The notes: generated from the sequence alone by a model not told the origin. Positions 43,798 through 53,517 are shown, numbered from the stretch's first letter. The stretch is DNA of 64,000 nucleotides from Thermococcus celer Vu 13 = JCM 8558 (GCF_002214365.1 NZ_CP014854.1:1364001-1428000), one strand, 5' to 3'. A program made the numbers and translations.

Positions 43798-45195
43798 TCA
43801 GATGCCGCCGACCTCCTCCAGCTCCTCGAAGGCGTCGAGGTTGGTGTAGTAGTCCATGAGCCGGGCCACTTCCCTCCTGATCTTGAAGCTCTTGATTATC
43901 GCCACCGCGTAGCCTATTATCGACGGCCAGATCAGGAGGAGCAGCAGCTTCCAGTCCGCTATGGGAATCGGCCTCGGGTTCGTGAAGCGGTTGAAGTTCC
44001 ATATCATGAGGGCTATCATGAGCCAGGCCGTGGAGAAGTTGTTGAGACCGCTTCCGCTCTCCCCGAGCTTGAAACCCGGAACGACGTCCTTGGTTATCGG
44101 CGGGAGCAGGTTACTGCCCATGAAGCCGAGCTGGTCCTCGAAGACGTGGAGCCAGTAGCCTATCATGGACGCGAGCCCGAGCTCGAGGGAGTGGTTGTAA
44201 CCGAGGAGCGCGAAGAGGGCGTAGATTATGACGCCCGCCAGGAAGCCCGCGGTGAGGGAGTGACTGAAGCCGTGGTGCCAGGGCAGGAAGCGGTCCTTCA
44301 CTACCGTTTTACCCCTGAACTCCGCCTTTCTGAAGGCTATCTCGGGGCCGGAGAACGAATCGATGCGCGTGGGCTTGGGATACGTCTTGATGAAGGGCAC
44401 GTTCACCTTCGCTATCCCGACGCGCCTGTACTCCGGAACCTCGCCGCCGATGGAGACTCCGCCGGGCGTTACAATCGGGCCCATCTCGACGCGGACCTCC
44501 CTCTTCGGCGGGTCGAGGTGCACGAGGAACCTCCTGTAAACGTCCCCCGGCAGGCGGACGTTGTGTATCTTGATTATGGTCTCGCCCTTCTCGTAAGCCT
44601 CCTCTATCGCCCTGGCGATGGTATCGGCTATCCCCTGCGGGTGGGGGGCGTCGGAGACGACCATCCTCACCCCGTCCTCATCGACGTCAACGTAGCCGAA
44701 GACGAGCATCTCCTTCCCAACTTCGATCTCGCCGAACTCCTCCTCGAAGAACTCGTAGTCCTCCCCGAAGGCCTCCACGGTTACGGTTCCCGTATCGTCC
44801 TTGAGCCTGAAGATTATGCTCTTGTATGGCTTCTCGACGGTTTTGACGTTTCCCTTATCGTCCGTCACCTTGAAGACGAGCGTCTCCTCGCCCCTCTCGA
44901 CTATCTCGCTCACCCTTCCCTGGACAGCGAAGAACTGGTAGCGGTTCTCCTCGCTCAGCTCCGAGACCTTGACGAGCTTCGGCGCGTAGTGCTTCTTCTC
45001 GTCCCAGGGGGCAGGGTCTATCTCGTAGTCCCTCCTGCAGAAGAACTTGCCGAACTTGAAGTCGAGGAAGTCGGGCAGGTAGGCCGAGGCCGCCGCCACG
45101 ACAGGGATGAGGATACCCATCCTCAGGTCGGCCACGAGGGCCGGGAAGAAGGTGGCCGCCGCGAGTCCAGATATGTAGTGAGTGAATCCCCTCAT
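43798..45195 (-). CDS. YdjM-like membrane hydrolase with inserted OB-fold region
   Basis: A 465-residue membrane protein of the metal-dependent hydrolase (DUF457/YdjM) type. FTHYISGLAA at the start and WHHGFSHSLTAG with WLHVFEDQLG are its His/Asp motifs, and several helices flank them. Inserted at about residues 85-190 is an OB-fold-like segment (QGRVSEIVERGEET...VTVEAFGEDY), the same domain type that is repeated in the upstream 990-residue protein. GGGGTGA precedes ATG 45195, while the frame opens at 45204. It is last in a three-gene operon with the TctA-like permease. Confidence 0.7.
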   Translation of the reverse strand: MRGFTHYISGLAAATFFPALVADLRMGILIPVVAAASAYLPDFLDFKFGKFFCRRDYEIDPAPWDEKKHYAPKLVKVSELSEENRYQFFAVQGRVSEIVERGEETLVFKVTDDKGNVKTVEKPYKSIIFRLKDDTGTVTVEAFGEDYEFFEEEFGEIEVGKEMLVFGYVDVDEDGVRMVVSDAPHPQGIADTIARAIEEAYEKGETIIKIHNVRLPGDVYRRFLVHLDPPKREVRVEMGPIVTPGGVSIGGEVPEYRRVGIAKVNVPFIKTYPKPTRIDSFSGPEIAFRKAEFRGKTVVKDRFLPWHHGFSHSLTAGFLAGVIIYALFALLGYNHSLELGLASMIGYWLHVFEDQLGFMGSNLLPPITKDVVPGFKLGESGSGLNNFSTAWLMIALMIWNFNRFTNPRPIPIADWKLLLLLIWPSIIGYAVAIIKSFKIRREVARLMDYYTNLDAFEELEEVGGI

Positions 45196-45200
45196 CTTCA

Positions 45201-46523
45201 TCACCCCAGACCGAGCAGGTGCATGAAAGCCCCCGTGTGCCCCGTCATGCTAATGAGCACCGGCAGTATGAGGCCGCCGAGGCAGTAGCTCCTCCTCGTG
45301 TTGAAGGCCGCCGCCAGCATGCCTATCGCCGTCGAGACGAAGAGTACCGCCACGCCCATTGGGCCCGTCAGGACGTAGGAGATTATTATCAGCACCAGAG
45401 CCACGACGTAGGAGAGCTTCCTGATGTGGACGACGTTGAAGCTCCTGGCGAGGAATTTGGAGATGTAGTAGGTGAAGAGGAAGCTTATCCCCGCGCTGAG
45501 CAGTATAACGCCGACGGCCGCGAGGTACTCGGAGTAGCTCTTCGGCGTGTACATAGAGCTGACGAGCCAGGCCGCCGCCCCCCTCGTGAGCCTGAGGTTG
45601 GGCAGGAAGAGGAGCGTGAAGGCGCCGACGTAGTAGATGACCCTGTTGACACCCTGGCTGATGATGAAGGCGTCGTCGCCGCGCTGGCTCGTCATGTGGC
45701 CCGCGACGAGGGCCCCCATACCGCCCGTGATTATCGGGTATACCGCGGCTATCGTCCCTCCGAGGGCGCCGCCGAAGCTGGCCTTGGCGATGTTGTAGGG
45801 ACTGCTCTCGACCCTATCGTCGGGCACCTGCTCCAGCATGGGCGGGTTGGAGAGTATGTTGAGCAGAACCCACGACATCCCGAAGAATCCTATGAACATC
45901 GGCGTGAGCCTCGTGTAGGCGCTCGTGGTCGGCAGGAGGTTGGTGTTCATCACGAGGAAGCCGAGGACCCCCGAGATGAAGAAGACGAACATCCCGGCCA
46001 GTATCTGCTTCCAGGCCATCCAGAGCCTCTGGAGGGGGGTCTTCCCCCTGTCGCCCTCCTTGGGCCACTCGCTCATGAACATGAAGAGCACTATGGCCGT
46101 GAGGAAGTAGGTGATGTAGGGGCTGGTGGCCTGGTATATCGGCGGGAGCACCTTCGGGAAGATGAGGAGGGCGCTTAGTACGAGTATCAGCGTTCCCGAG
46201 ACCGCGCCGATGAGGTATAACAACACAGCCTCGTGCCCCCTGCCGAGGAGGAGGTACCTCTGAGTTGGGAAGAGGAGAAAGACCGCGCTCTCGTCGGCGA
46301 CGCTGAAGTAGACGCTCGATATCGCGCTGACGTAGGCGTAGGCCACTATGGCTCCTATGGCGAAGAAGGGGAAGGCCTGAAGGGGCATGAGCTCGCCGAC
46401 CCCGAAGACGGCCACAAGCAGGGCCATTATGTTGAAGATGTGGAATCCCGGGATCCACGAGATGAGCGAGCCGAACAGCACGCCGGCCAGCGACCAGAGC
46501 AAAATGTTGGAGAGGGGGAGCAT
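45201..46523 (-). CDS. TctA-type (COG1784-like) multispan permease
   Basis: A 440-residue protein with about 11-12 hydrophobic helices. PGFHIFNIMAL near the N-terminus and GGALGGTIAAVYPIITGGMGAL in the middle match the glycine-rich motifs of the TctA family of tripartite tricarboxylate transporters. No TctB or periplasmic TctC partner is nearby, so it likely works with its operon partners instead. GGTGAT lies before ATG 46523. It starts 10 bases after the OB-repeat protein gene, and its stop sits at the ribosome site of the YdjM-like gene. Confidence 0.75.
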   Translation of the reverse strand: MLPLSNILLWSLAGVLFGSLISWIPGFHIFNIMALLVAVFGVGELMPLQAFPFFAIGAIVAYAYVSAISSVYFSVADESAVFLLFPTQRYLLLGRGHEAVLLYLIGAVSGTLILVLSALLIFPKVLPPIYQATSPYITYFLTAIVLFMFMSEWPKEGDRGKTPLQRLWMAWKQILAGMFVFFISGVLGFLVMNTNLLPTTSAYTRLTPMFIGFFGMSWVLLNILSNPPMLEQVPDDRVESSPYNIAKASFGGALGGTIAAVYPIITGGMGALVAGHMTSQRGDDAFIISQGVNRVIYYVGAFTLLFLPNLRLTRGAAAWLVSSMYTPKSYSEYLAAVGVILLSAGISFLFTYYISKFLARSFNVVHIRKLSYVVALVLIIISYVLTGPMGVAVLFVSTAIGMLAAAFNTRRSYCLGGLILPVLISMTGHTGAFMHLLGLG

Positions 46524-46533
46524 GGCCATCACC

Positions 46534-49506
46534 TCACTCGATGACTATCGCGTCGCTCATGTAGGGAACGACCTCTACCGTACCCCTGTACTCCGTCACG
46601 TAGCCGCCTATCCTGACCTTCTGCCCCTTGCTGAACGTCTTATCGCCCGCCGAGCTCTTGGGGATGAAGACGACGAGGCCACCGCTTCCGTCGTCAATTG
46701 TGAGCTTGTAGAAGGTGCTTCCCTGGTAGAGGTCGACGATGGTCCCGCTGACCACCACGGTTTTGCCCATTAGGTTGGCGGTTACTTCGCCGGTCTTGAC
46801 CTCAGGGGAGGGCTTCGCCTCGAGAACCTTGAGTGAAACGACCTTCTTGTTGTCCGCGTCGTAGGTTATCTGAAGGACGCTACCGGTTCCCGCGTCGAAC
46901 GGGTTGGGGAGGAGGGACCTATCGACCGTGAGCGAGGCGCTTCCCGTTTTATCGCTGACGTTCATGATGTAGTTGGGCTTCTCGTAGCTTAGAGCGTCCC
47001 ACGTAACGGTGAGGTTGACGAGGCCGCTCGCACCATCGAGCTCGGAGAGGGTGATGCTCTGGGTTCCCCCGGAGGATTCCGCCACGCGGATCGCGTCGGT
47101 CGTGTAGACCACCACCTCGGGCTTGCCGTTGTACTCCTCGACGTATCCCGAGACGAGGACGTTATCGCCCTCCTTTACCTGAACGCTTCCTGCGGCGCCG
47201 GGTAAGAATACCGCGAGCTCGCCGCTTCCGTCGTCCACCGTCAGCTTGAGGCTCTCGCCAAGCTGAACCACGTCCTTAACGGTTCCGTTGACGGCAACCG
47301 TCTTTCCGACGAGGTCAAGGCTTACCGAACCGGTGGCGGTTAGCTTCGCCTGAACGGCCTCCACCACCCGAAGGGAGGTTACCTCCATCGTCGTCGGGTC
47401 AACCGTGACGTTCACCTTGCTGCCGGTTCCCGCATCAAGCGGATTGGGTAGCAACGTCCTGTTGGCGATTAGGGAAGCACTTCCGGTTTCGTCGCTGACG
47501 TTCAGGAGGTAGTTGGGTTTGCTGTACGTTACGGCGTCCCACTTAACGAGCAGCCAGACCGGGCCCCCGGCGGTCCTGAGGTCGGAGACCTTGGCCCCCT
47601 CCACCTTTCCGCCGATTTCGGCCTTCTCGATTGCGTTCGGGTTGAAGACGACCACCTCGGGCTCGTTCCTGTACTCCTCGACGTAGCCGCCGACCCTGAT
47701 AAGGTCCCCTTTCTCCGGGACGTAGGAGAGAGCGTTCGCGGTGGAGCGCGGTACGAAGATCGGCAGGTCACCGACGACCACCTTCAGGTTGCCGCTGAGG
47801 TTTGCCACGTCCGTCACCCTGCCGACCACGAGCACGAGCTGGCCCTTCATATCGAGGGTTACCTCCGATGAAGACATCTCCACAGGCTTTACCGCCTCGA
47901 CGACCGTCAGGTTCCTGCCCTCCAGCTCCGTGGCGCTCGCGACGAGGCCCATGACCTTGACCCTGCTACCGGTCCCAACCTCGAGCGGGTTGATGCCCAG
48001 AACCAGCTCCCTCGGGAGGGAGACGGCGACGCCGTCGACGCTGAGGTAGTAGGTGTGGTTCTGATACGTTAATCCCTCGAGCGAGCCAACGAGGTCAACG
48101 AGGGAGCCGACGTGGCCACCCAGCTCGTCCGCGGTGACCTGCGGGAGCTGGACCTCCGACTTCTCGAGGGGCCTTCCGAGGGCGTGCAGTCCGTTTCCTG
48201 TGTAGACGACGACCTCGAGCTCACCGCGGTACTCCTCGAGGTAACCGGCGACCTCGACGCCGAGGCCGACCTTCAGGTTGTCCTTCGTCTCGTTGGAGAA
48301 CTCTGAGACGCTCGCCGAGGGTACGAAGACGGCTATCTTCCCGGTTCCATCGTCCACCATCAGCTTGAGGTTCGAGCCGACGTTGGCCATGTCCTCGATG
48401 TTGCCCCTGACGAGCACCACCTGGTTCAGCATATCCCTGCTCACGGCGGCTATCGGGAGGGCCTTCGGGGCCTTCGGCTTAACGGCCTCGACGTACGCGC
48501 CGACGAGCCTGCCGTCCTCTCCCATCCTTCCGGCGACCCTGACGAGGCTACCTGTCCCGACCTTGAACGGGTCGAGTTTCGCGAGGACGTCCCGCGGGAG
48601 GAGCGCATCGAGGTAGTCCGTCCCGTCCGTGAGGGTTAGGACGTACTTGCCCGCCTCGTAGGAGATCCCCGCGAGCTCACCCCTGACGCTCATGACCATG
48701 CCGGCGTAGTTCGACGCGTTGGCGAGCGGGACCTCCGGAGATTCCTCCACGGGCGTGATCTCCAGCTGGTCGATGTCCCTGACGACTATCTCCGGGGAGG
48801 TGCCCTTGTAGAGGTAAACCGCCCCCGGAGCGCGGACGGTGTCGCCCGTTTTGACGGTCACGTTGTTCTTTACGAGGAGAACCTGTGGGATGAGAACGGT
48901 AACGTCGGACTCACCCGTATCGACGGTGAGCAGGAGCCCGGAGCTGACGTTCGAAACCTCCGTTACGACACCCTCGACGGCGACGTAGAGGTTGGCCATC
49001 CTCTGGTCGAGGGACTTAACCTCCTCGGGGTTGTCTGAGTACGATTTCGAGAGGAACTCCAGGCCGTCGAGGTACTGCAATATCGCGTAGGTGTAGGTCT
49101 CCCTCACCCTCAGCTGGACCTCGGCGGTTACGTTGTCCCCCGGGAAGGGCACGAGGTTTCTCTCTATCATCTTCTCTGCCAGGGGAGAATAGACCCTGAC
49201 GTCGATCTGCCCCGTTCCATCGTCCACCGTGAACGTCAGGGACAGCTTCCCCCCGCTCTCGGAAACCTTTGGAACGCTGGCCACGGTTCCGCTTATTCTC
49301 ACGACGGCGTAGTTCATCATGTAGCTCCCGTAGACGTCGCTCACCTTCGCCATCGGCGCCTGCGCCACCTGGGCGGCCACCAGAAGGAGCCCAACGCCTA
49401 TCACCGATATCAGCAGCGAGAGGTACTTGAGCATGGAGACGTTCAGCTTCTTCTGCTCCTTGAGGCCGTGATAGTAAAGCCTTTTTTCACCTTCCTTTCG
49501 GGCCAT
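46534..49506 (-). CDS. Giant membrane-anchored tandem OB-fold protein
   Basis: A 990-residue protein: a short basic N-terminus, one membrane helix (about residues 26-46), then a very long extracytoplasmic part. This is built from about nine OB-fold modules of roughly 90-110 residues. Repeated hallmarks are VSGTIVDL or VRGNIEDM (strand 1), LTVDDGSG or LMVDDGTG (strands 2-3), VFLP or VFVP and GYVEEY...EVVVY (strands 4-5). No enzyme motif is seen. OB folds usually bind nucleic acids or oligosaccharides, which is unexpected outside the cell. GGAGGT is 6 bases before the ATG. It is first in an operon with a TctA-like permease. Confidence 0.8.
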   Translation of the reverse strand: MARKEGEKRLYYHGLKEQKKLNVSMLKYLSLLISVIGVGLLLVAAQVAQAPMAKVSDVYGSYMMNYAVVRISGTVASVPKVSESGGKLSLTFTVDDGTGQIDVRVYSPLAEKMIERNLVPFPGDNVTAEVQLRVRETYTYAILQYLDGLEFLSKSYSDNPEEVKSLDQRMANLYVAVEGVVTEVSNVSSGLLLTVDTGESDVTVLIPQVLLVKNNVTVKTGDTVRAPGAVYLYKGTSPEIVVRDIDQLEITPVEESPEVPLANASNYAGMVMSVRGELAGISYEAGKYVLTLTDGTDYLDALLPRDVLAKLDPFKVGTGSLVRVAGRMGEDGRLVGAYVEAVKPKAPKALPIAAVSRDMLNQVVLVRGNIEDMANVGSNLKLMVDDGTGKIAVFVPSASVSEFSNETKDNLKVGLGVEVAGYLEEYRGELEVVVYTGNGLHALGRPLEKSEVQLPQVTADELGGHVGSLVDLVGSLEGLTYQNHTYYLSVDGVAVSLPRELVLGINPLEVGTGSRVKVMGLVASATELEGRNLTVVEAVKPVEMSSSEVTLDMKGQLVLVVGRVTDVANLSGNLKVVVGDLPIFVPRSTANALSYVPEKGDLIRVGGYVEEYRNEPEVVVFNPNAIEKAEIGGKVEGAKVSDLRTAGGPVWLLVKWDAVTYSKPNYLLNVSDETGSASLIANRTLLPNPLDAGTGSKVNVTVDPTTMEVTSLRVVEAVQAKLTATGSVSLDLVGKTVAVNGTVKDVVQLGESLKLTVDDGSGELAVFLPGAAGSVQVKEGDNVLVSGYVEEYNGKPEVVVYTTDAIRVAESSGGTQSITLSELDGASGLVNLTVTWDALSYEKPNYIMNVSDKTGSASLTVDRSLLPNPFDAGTGSVLQITYDADNKKVVSLKVLEAKPSPEVKTGEVTANLMGKTVVVSGTIVDLYQGSTFYKLTIDDGSGGLVVFIPKSSAGDKTFSKGQKVRIGGYVTEYRGTVEVVPYMSDAIVIE

Positions 49507-49635
49507 AGGCGAACCTCCGGTTTATTTGACGTAGCAACGTACTACAACGCGCATGTTTTTAACGGTTTCGTGGCAATAAAATGGGTAGAACTGGACGGGG
49601 TTGGTAGAAGAATCCCGGAAAGGAAAAGGAGAAAA

Positions 49636-51510
49636 TCACGTCTGGACGGTGCCTTTTAGAATCTCCTCGACGTCGAAGCCCTCCTCGTACCTCTTTAGCT
49701 TCCTCTCGAAGAACTCGACGAAGAGCCTGTACCTCTTTGAGCGGTGCCTCGGGCTTCCGCGGACGCTGTGACCGTGGGGCCCCTTCCTGAATATCGCTAT
49801 GTAGGCCTCCTTGCCGAGGTCCTTCAGGACATGGTAGAACATGACGCTCTGGTCGAGCGGGCAGCGGTAGTCCTCGAGGCTGTGGATGAGGAGCACCGGC
49901 GCCTTAACGTTCCCCGCGTGGAAGAGCGGGCTTAGTTTGCGGTAGTTCTCGTTCTCGAGCGGGTTCGGGCCTATGACCTCGACGTCGTACCAGAGACCCA
50001 CGTCGGAGAAGGCGTGGCTCGTCAGCCAGTAGCTTATGCCGTTCTCGCTTACCCCTGCCTTGAAGAGGTCGCTCTGGGTCAGCGCCCAGTTGGTCATGAA
50101 GCCGCCGTAGCTTATGCCCGTTATCCCAACGCGCTCCCTATCGGCCTGCGGCTCGAGTTTTAGGAACTCTTCCACCCCGGTCGTTATGTCCTCGAAGTCC
50201 TCGAGGCCGGTTCTCTCAAGCACGCGGAGGGCGAAGTCCTCGTCGTAGCCGTCGCTTCCGCGCGGGTTCACGAAGACGACGTAGTAGCCCCTGCTGGCCA
50301 TCAGCTGCATCTCGTAGACGAACCTGTGCCCGTACATCCCCTTCGGCCCGCCGTGGACGAAAACTATTACCGGCGCCTTCTCGCCCTCCTTGAGCTCGGG
50401 TTTGAGGTACCAGCCGTCTATCTCCAGGTCCCCGCTCTTAAAGCGGAAGCCCCTCGGCTCAAACGTCTTCAGCCTCTCGAACACCGGCCCGTTGTAGTCG
50501 GTCAACGCCCTCAGCTCGCCGTCGTAGAGGTAAAGCTCGCCCACCCGTGTGGCCGTCATTAAAAGGATCAGGGCCTTTCCATCGCTCACGTCGAGGCCGT
50601 ATATCCAGTGGTCGCCCGCGACGACCCTCTCAGCTTTCCCGTCCCAGAGCCAGAGGTTCACCCTTCCGGCATCGGGGACCAGGAAGTAGACCTTCCCGTC
50701 GTCCAGTTTGGCGTCGTGGACGTTCAGCGGCCCCTCGTAAACTGGCCTGAGCTCGCCGTCCCAGAGGTAGAGCCGGTTGTGCTCGCTCATGTACCGCTTT
50801 TCCTCCTTGCCCCGTAGGAGTATCCTCTCTCCGTCCGAGTCCACCGCCGTGAAGGAAACGCGCTCGAAGAGCCTCTCCTCCTCGCCGTCCTCCCAGAGGT
50901 AGACGTCCCAGAACTTGAAGAGGGCCGGTTTGGAGCCCTCCATGTGCGGGACGTTGATGAGCATCGCGTCGCCGTGCCAGAGCCCCGAGCTGAACCGCGG
51001 TTTCTCGAGCTCCTCGATTACCTCCTCGCCCTCCGTGTCGAGAACCCAGAGGGTCGTCTTCTCGCCGTCGAAGAAGCCCAGGCTGTCGAACCAGACCGGA
51101 ACCTCGCTATCGAAGACGAAGTCCTCGTCGTCCCTCCTCTTGAAGCCCACCACGAGGAGCCTCCTCGAGTCGTCGTTCCACTGGATGGAGCGGACGTTTT
51201 TGGTCGAAAGGACTTTTTTGGCGCTTAGCGTCCGGACGTCGGCGACCCATATCTCCGTCTCCTTCTTCTCCTCGTTGGCCCTCGTGAAGGCCAACTTTCT
51301 GCCGTCCGGGGAGATTCTGGGCATCGAGGCGTTCTCGATGAAGCGCCTCGTTCCATCTTCGAGGTTTTCTACGACCACGGTGCTCTCGTATCTGTTCTCC
51401 TTCATGTTGGCCTTCGTCAGGGTGTAGGCAATCAGGTTCCCCCTTATCCTCGGGTCGCTGAGGTAGGCGAACTTAGAAAAGGTCTTCTCATTCCATTCGA
51501 TGTTGCTCAT
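49636..51510 (-). CDS. S9-family serine peptidase (acylaminoacyl peptidase-like)
   Basis: A 624-residue cytoplasmic peptidase. The N-terminal ~340 residues form a beta-propeller (PRISPDGRKLAFTR, IQWNDDSRRLLVVG and so on). The C-terminal alpha/beta hydrolase domain carries HGGP for the oxyanion hole, the nucleophile Ser in GISYGGFM (about residue 467), Asp in SLEDYRCP and His in GPHGHS. It should trim N-acylated or short peptides in peptide-fermenting metabolism. AGGTGAT precedes the ATG. It is a single-gene unit. Confidence 0.9.
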   Translation of the reverse strand: MSNIEWNEKTFSKFAYLSDPRIRGNLIAYTLTKANMKENRYESTVVVENLEDGTRRFIENASMPRISPDGRKLAFTRANEEKKETEIWVADVRTLSAKKVLSTKNVRSIQWNDDSRRLLVVGFKRRDDEDFVFDSEVPVWFDSLGFFDGEKTTLWVLDTEGEEVIEELEKPRFSSGLWHGDAMLINVPHMEGSKPALFKFWDVYLWEDGEEERLFERVSFTAVDSDGERILLRGKEEKRYMSEHNRLYLWDGELRPVYEGPLNVHDAKLDDGKVYFLVPDAGRVNLWLWDGKAERVVAGDHWIYGLDVSDGKALILLMTATRVGELYLYDGELRALTDYNGPVFERLKTFEPRGFRFKSGDLEIDGWYLKPELKEGEKAPVIVFVHGGPKGMYGHRFVYEMQLMASRGYYVVFVNPRGSDGYDEDFALRVLERTGLEDFEDITTGVEEFLKLEPQADRERVGITGISYGGFMTNWALTQSDLFKAGVSENGISYWLTSHAFSDVGLWYDVEVIGPNPLENENYRKLSPLFHAGNVKAPVLLIHSLEDYRCPLDQSVMFYHVLKDLGKEAYIAIFRKGPHGHSVRGSPRHRSKRYRLFVEFFERKLKRYEEGFDVEEILKGTVQT

Positions 51511-51578
51511 AACGCTATCACCTGTTTATTAGAGAGTTTTAAAAGTATATAAGCGTAACCCCCGGCTCAGGTGAGAGC

Positions 51579-51905
51579 ATGAAGGAGGAGCACGCCGTTG
51601 GAATAATACTTACCGTTGGAATAGTCATCGCTCTCCTGCTGAGGACGTACTGGGGAGTAGCCATAGCGGCCCTGGGAATACCGGCCTACCTTGCCTACAT
51701 CGCGAGGGAGCAGAACGTGCTCGCCAAATCGAGGCTGTACGACAGGGACCTGTTCCTCATGATAGCCATAGCCGTGGTGGTGATCCTCGCCTTCGACTAC
51801 CTCTGGGACCCGAGGATGGGCCTCATAGCGATGGCAGTGGTGATACCCCTCCTCGCCATCTACGTGGACAGGCTAAAGGCGAGAAAGAAGCCCCAGAAGG
51901 CCTGA
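51579..51905 (+). CDS. Small membrane protein with about four helices
   Basis: A 108-residue integral membrane protein: hydrophobic helices at about residues 8-22, 28-42, 62-78 and 84-98, joined by short charged loops (REQNVLAKSRLYDRD), and a basic C-terminus. No family is recognised. AGGTGAGAGC precedes the ATG, and a TATA-like AGTATATAAG lies at about 51546. Its 3' end overlaps the convergent kinase-like gene by 33 bases. Confidence 0.6.
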   Translation: MKEEHAVGIILTVGIVIALLLRTYWGVAIAALGIPAYLAYIAREQNVLAKSRLYDRDLFLMIAIAVVVILAFDYLWDPRMGLIAMAVVIPLLAIYVDRLKARKKPQKA

Positions 51906-52520
51906 GAGCTTTCCGGTCCTCTTGTAACTCCTTAGTTCTTCCCTCATTTCGTTTAAAAACTCCCCATCGATGCCGAACTTCCCCCTCACCCGGCGCGATA
52001 TTGCGTTGTCGCTCAGGAAGAGCATCGCCATCGCCGAGGTGAGGTTCTTGGGCTTTCTCCAGCCGGCCTTCTCGAAGTCTATGAGATAAACGCCCTCGCC
52101 GATTATCAGGTGCTTTCCGCCCTGGATCTGGCCGTGGTCGAGGCCGAGTCTGTCGAGCAGAGCCGTTTTCGCGGTTATCTCGAAGAGATGGCGCTTCTCA
52201 AGGTCGGCGTGGAGTATTATCTCCCCCTCGGCGAACTCCCTGATGAGGTACTCGAGGCCATCGAAGAGGCCATAACCCACGAGCCGCGGCGTTACCCCGA
52301 AGGGCTCGACGGCTTTGATTATCTCCGCCTCCCTGGCGAAGTTCCGCCTCGGCGAGTCCGGCCGCTGGAGCTTAATCACGACGTTTTTTTCGTTTAACCT
52401 CGCCCTGAATACCAGGCTCGTCGTCCCCTTGGAGTGGGGGGTTATCCCCTCGAATCCGAGGGAGCGCAGGTGGGAGTAAAACCCCTCCAGCCTGGCTTTG
52501 CTTATGAGGTGCTCGAACAT
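51873..52520 (-). CDS. Predicted Ser/Thr protein kinase (COG2112-like)
   Basis: A 215-residue minimal eukaryotic-like kinase. KGTTSLVFRARL stands in for the glycine loop, and NVVIKLQ has the ATP-binding Lys. LDHGQIQGGKHL replaces the catalytic loop (HGQ..GG in place of HRDxxxxN), and LIDFEKAG gives the metal-binding DFE instead of DFG. These variations are usual for the RIO/Kae1-associated-like archaeal group, but they leave activity to be shown. A TATA box GGTATTTAAG lies about 20 bases upstream, so the message is nearly leaderless. It is divergent from the Lrp-type gene. Confidence 0.78.
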   Translation of the reverse strand: MFEHLISKARLEGFYSHLRSLGFEGITPHSKGTTSLVFRARLNEKNVVIKLQRPDSPRRNFAREAEIIKAVEPFGVTPRLVGYGLFDGLEYLIREFAEGEIILHADLEKRHLFEITAKTALLDRLGLDHGQIQGGKHLIIGEGVYLIDFEKAGWRKPKNLTSAMAMLFLSDNAISRRVRGKFGIDGEFLNEMREELRSYKRTGKLSGLLGLLSRL

Positions 52521-52573
52521 GTCCCTCGATAAGCTTAAATACCACCGCCGATAAAATACTTTTGGTGGTAGCT

Positions 52574-52801
52574 ATGGTGACGGCTTTTATTCTGATGGTG
52601 ACGGCCGCTGGAAAGGAAAGGGAAGTTATGGAGAAGCTTCTGGCCATGCCTGAGGTCAAGGAGGCCTACGTCGTTTACGGTGAATACGACCTCGTTGTGA
52701 AGGTGGAGACCGACACCCTCAAGGACCTTGACCAGTTCATCACGGAGAAGATAAGGAAGATGTCGGAGATCCAGATGACCTCGACGATGATAGCCATCTG
52801 A
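52574..52801 (+). CDS. Stand-alone Lrp/AsnC ligand-binding (RAM) domain protein
   Basis: A 75-residue protein equal to the RAM/AsnC ligand-binding domain without any DNA-binding part: ILMVTAAGKEREVMEKL, then the ligand loop YVVYGEYDLVVKVE and a C-terminal strand SEIQMTSTMI. Such proteins form octamer-like rings, bind amino acids and may modulate full-length Lrp proteins. GGTGGTAGCT precedes ATG 52574. The frame opens 12 bases earlier. Confidence 0.85.
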   Translation: MVTAFILMVTAAGKEREVMEKLLAMPEVKEAYVVYGEYDLVVKVETDTLKDLDQFITEKIRKMSEIQMTSTMIAI

Positions 52802-52838
52802 CCGCCCCCTTTTAATTCTTAAAAGAAAAATAGGAAGC

Positions 52839-53513
52839 TCACTTGTTCATCATGAGCCTTAGCCGCTCTGCGGCGTCCTTCGCCTTGTCCGAGATGTTGC
52901 TGAGAGTTCTGGCCACGTTGAGGATGTAGAGGCCGTCGGCCCAGCTCATCGAATCGGCGTTCTCAAAGACACTCTGCATGAGCTTCGTGTCGAGCTCGTC
53001 TATGGCCTTCTCAACTCCCTCTATCCTATGAATTATCCCGTACTCCCTCTCTATCTCCCCGTCGGCAAAGCCGCTCTCGATAACTCTATCCATCTGAACT
53101 ATCGCCTCGTGGACGAGCTTGGCCGCCTTGATGCTCTCAGTGCCCATCTGGAGTATAACCTCCTTTATTTCCTCCGGAATTCCATCGGGTTCCCTTACCA
53201 GAAGCCACTTGGCGGTGTCCTCCGCGGCGTCTGCGACCTTGTCCTGCATGTGGAGGTAGATGAGCACGTCCTCCCTCGCGACGGCCATCATGAGCCTCGA
53301 GCTGAGGGAATCCCTTATCTCCTCCTTTATCCTATCTGCGACGTCCTCGAGGCGGTCCACCTCAACCGCGAGCTTCCCCATCTCCCCGTAGTCACCCTCG
53401 TACCAGAGCCTGAGGGCCCTCTCAAGGGTCTCAACGGTGTTCAAGACCACCTCGGAATGCTTTATGAGGGGCTTGAACGGGCTTTTCGCGAAGAGCTTCG
53501 TCCACACCTGCAT
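52839..53513 (-). CDS. PhoU-like DUF47 protein
   Basis: A 224-residue all-helical protein of the DUF47/TIGR00153 group, related to PhoU: acidic helices with VDRLEDVADRIKEEI and LDTKLMQSVFENAD as conserved metal-binding-like parts. Members are encoded beside PiT transporters and are thought to adjust them to phosphate supply. Its ATG lies 4 bases after the PiT stop, with GGTGAT before it, so they are coupled. It probably acts on the cytoplasmic face of the transporter. Confidence 0.88.
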   Translation of the reverse strand: MQVWTKLFAKSPFKPLIKHSEVVLNTVETLERALRLWYEGDYGEMGKLAVEVDRLEDVADRIKEEIRDSLSSRLMMAVAREDVLIYLHMQDKVADAAEDTAKWLLVREPDGIPEEIKEVILQMGTESIKAAKLVHEAIVQMDRVIESGFADGEIEREYGIIHRIEGVEKAIDELDTKLMQSVFENADSMSWADGLYILNVARTLSNISDKAKDAAERLRLMMNK

Positions 53514-53517
53514 GCCA

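Noticed and set aside
49551-49559. SurR half site GTTAAAAAC (minus strand) before the OB-repeat gene
   Set aside because: Only the short form is present, without the third GTT, and it overlaps a likely AT-rich promoter element; chance is likely.
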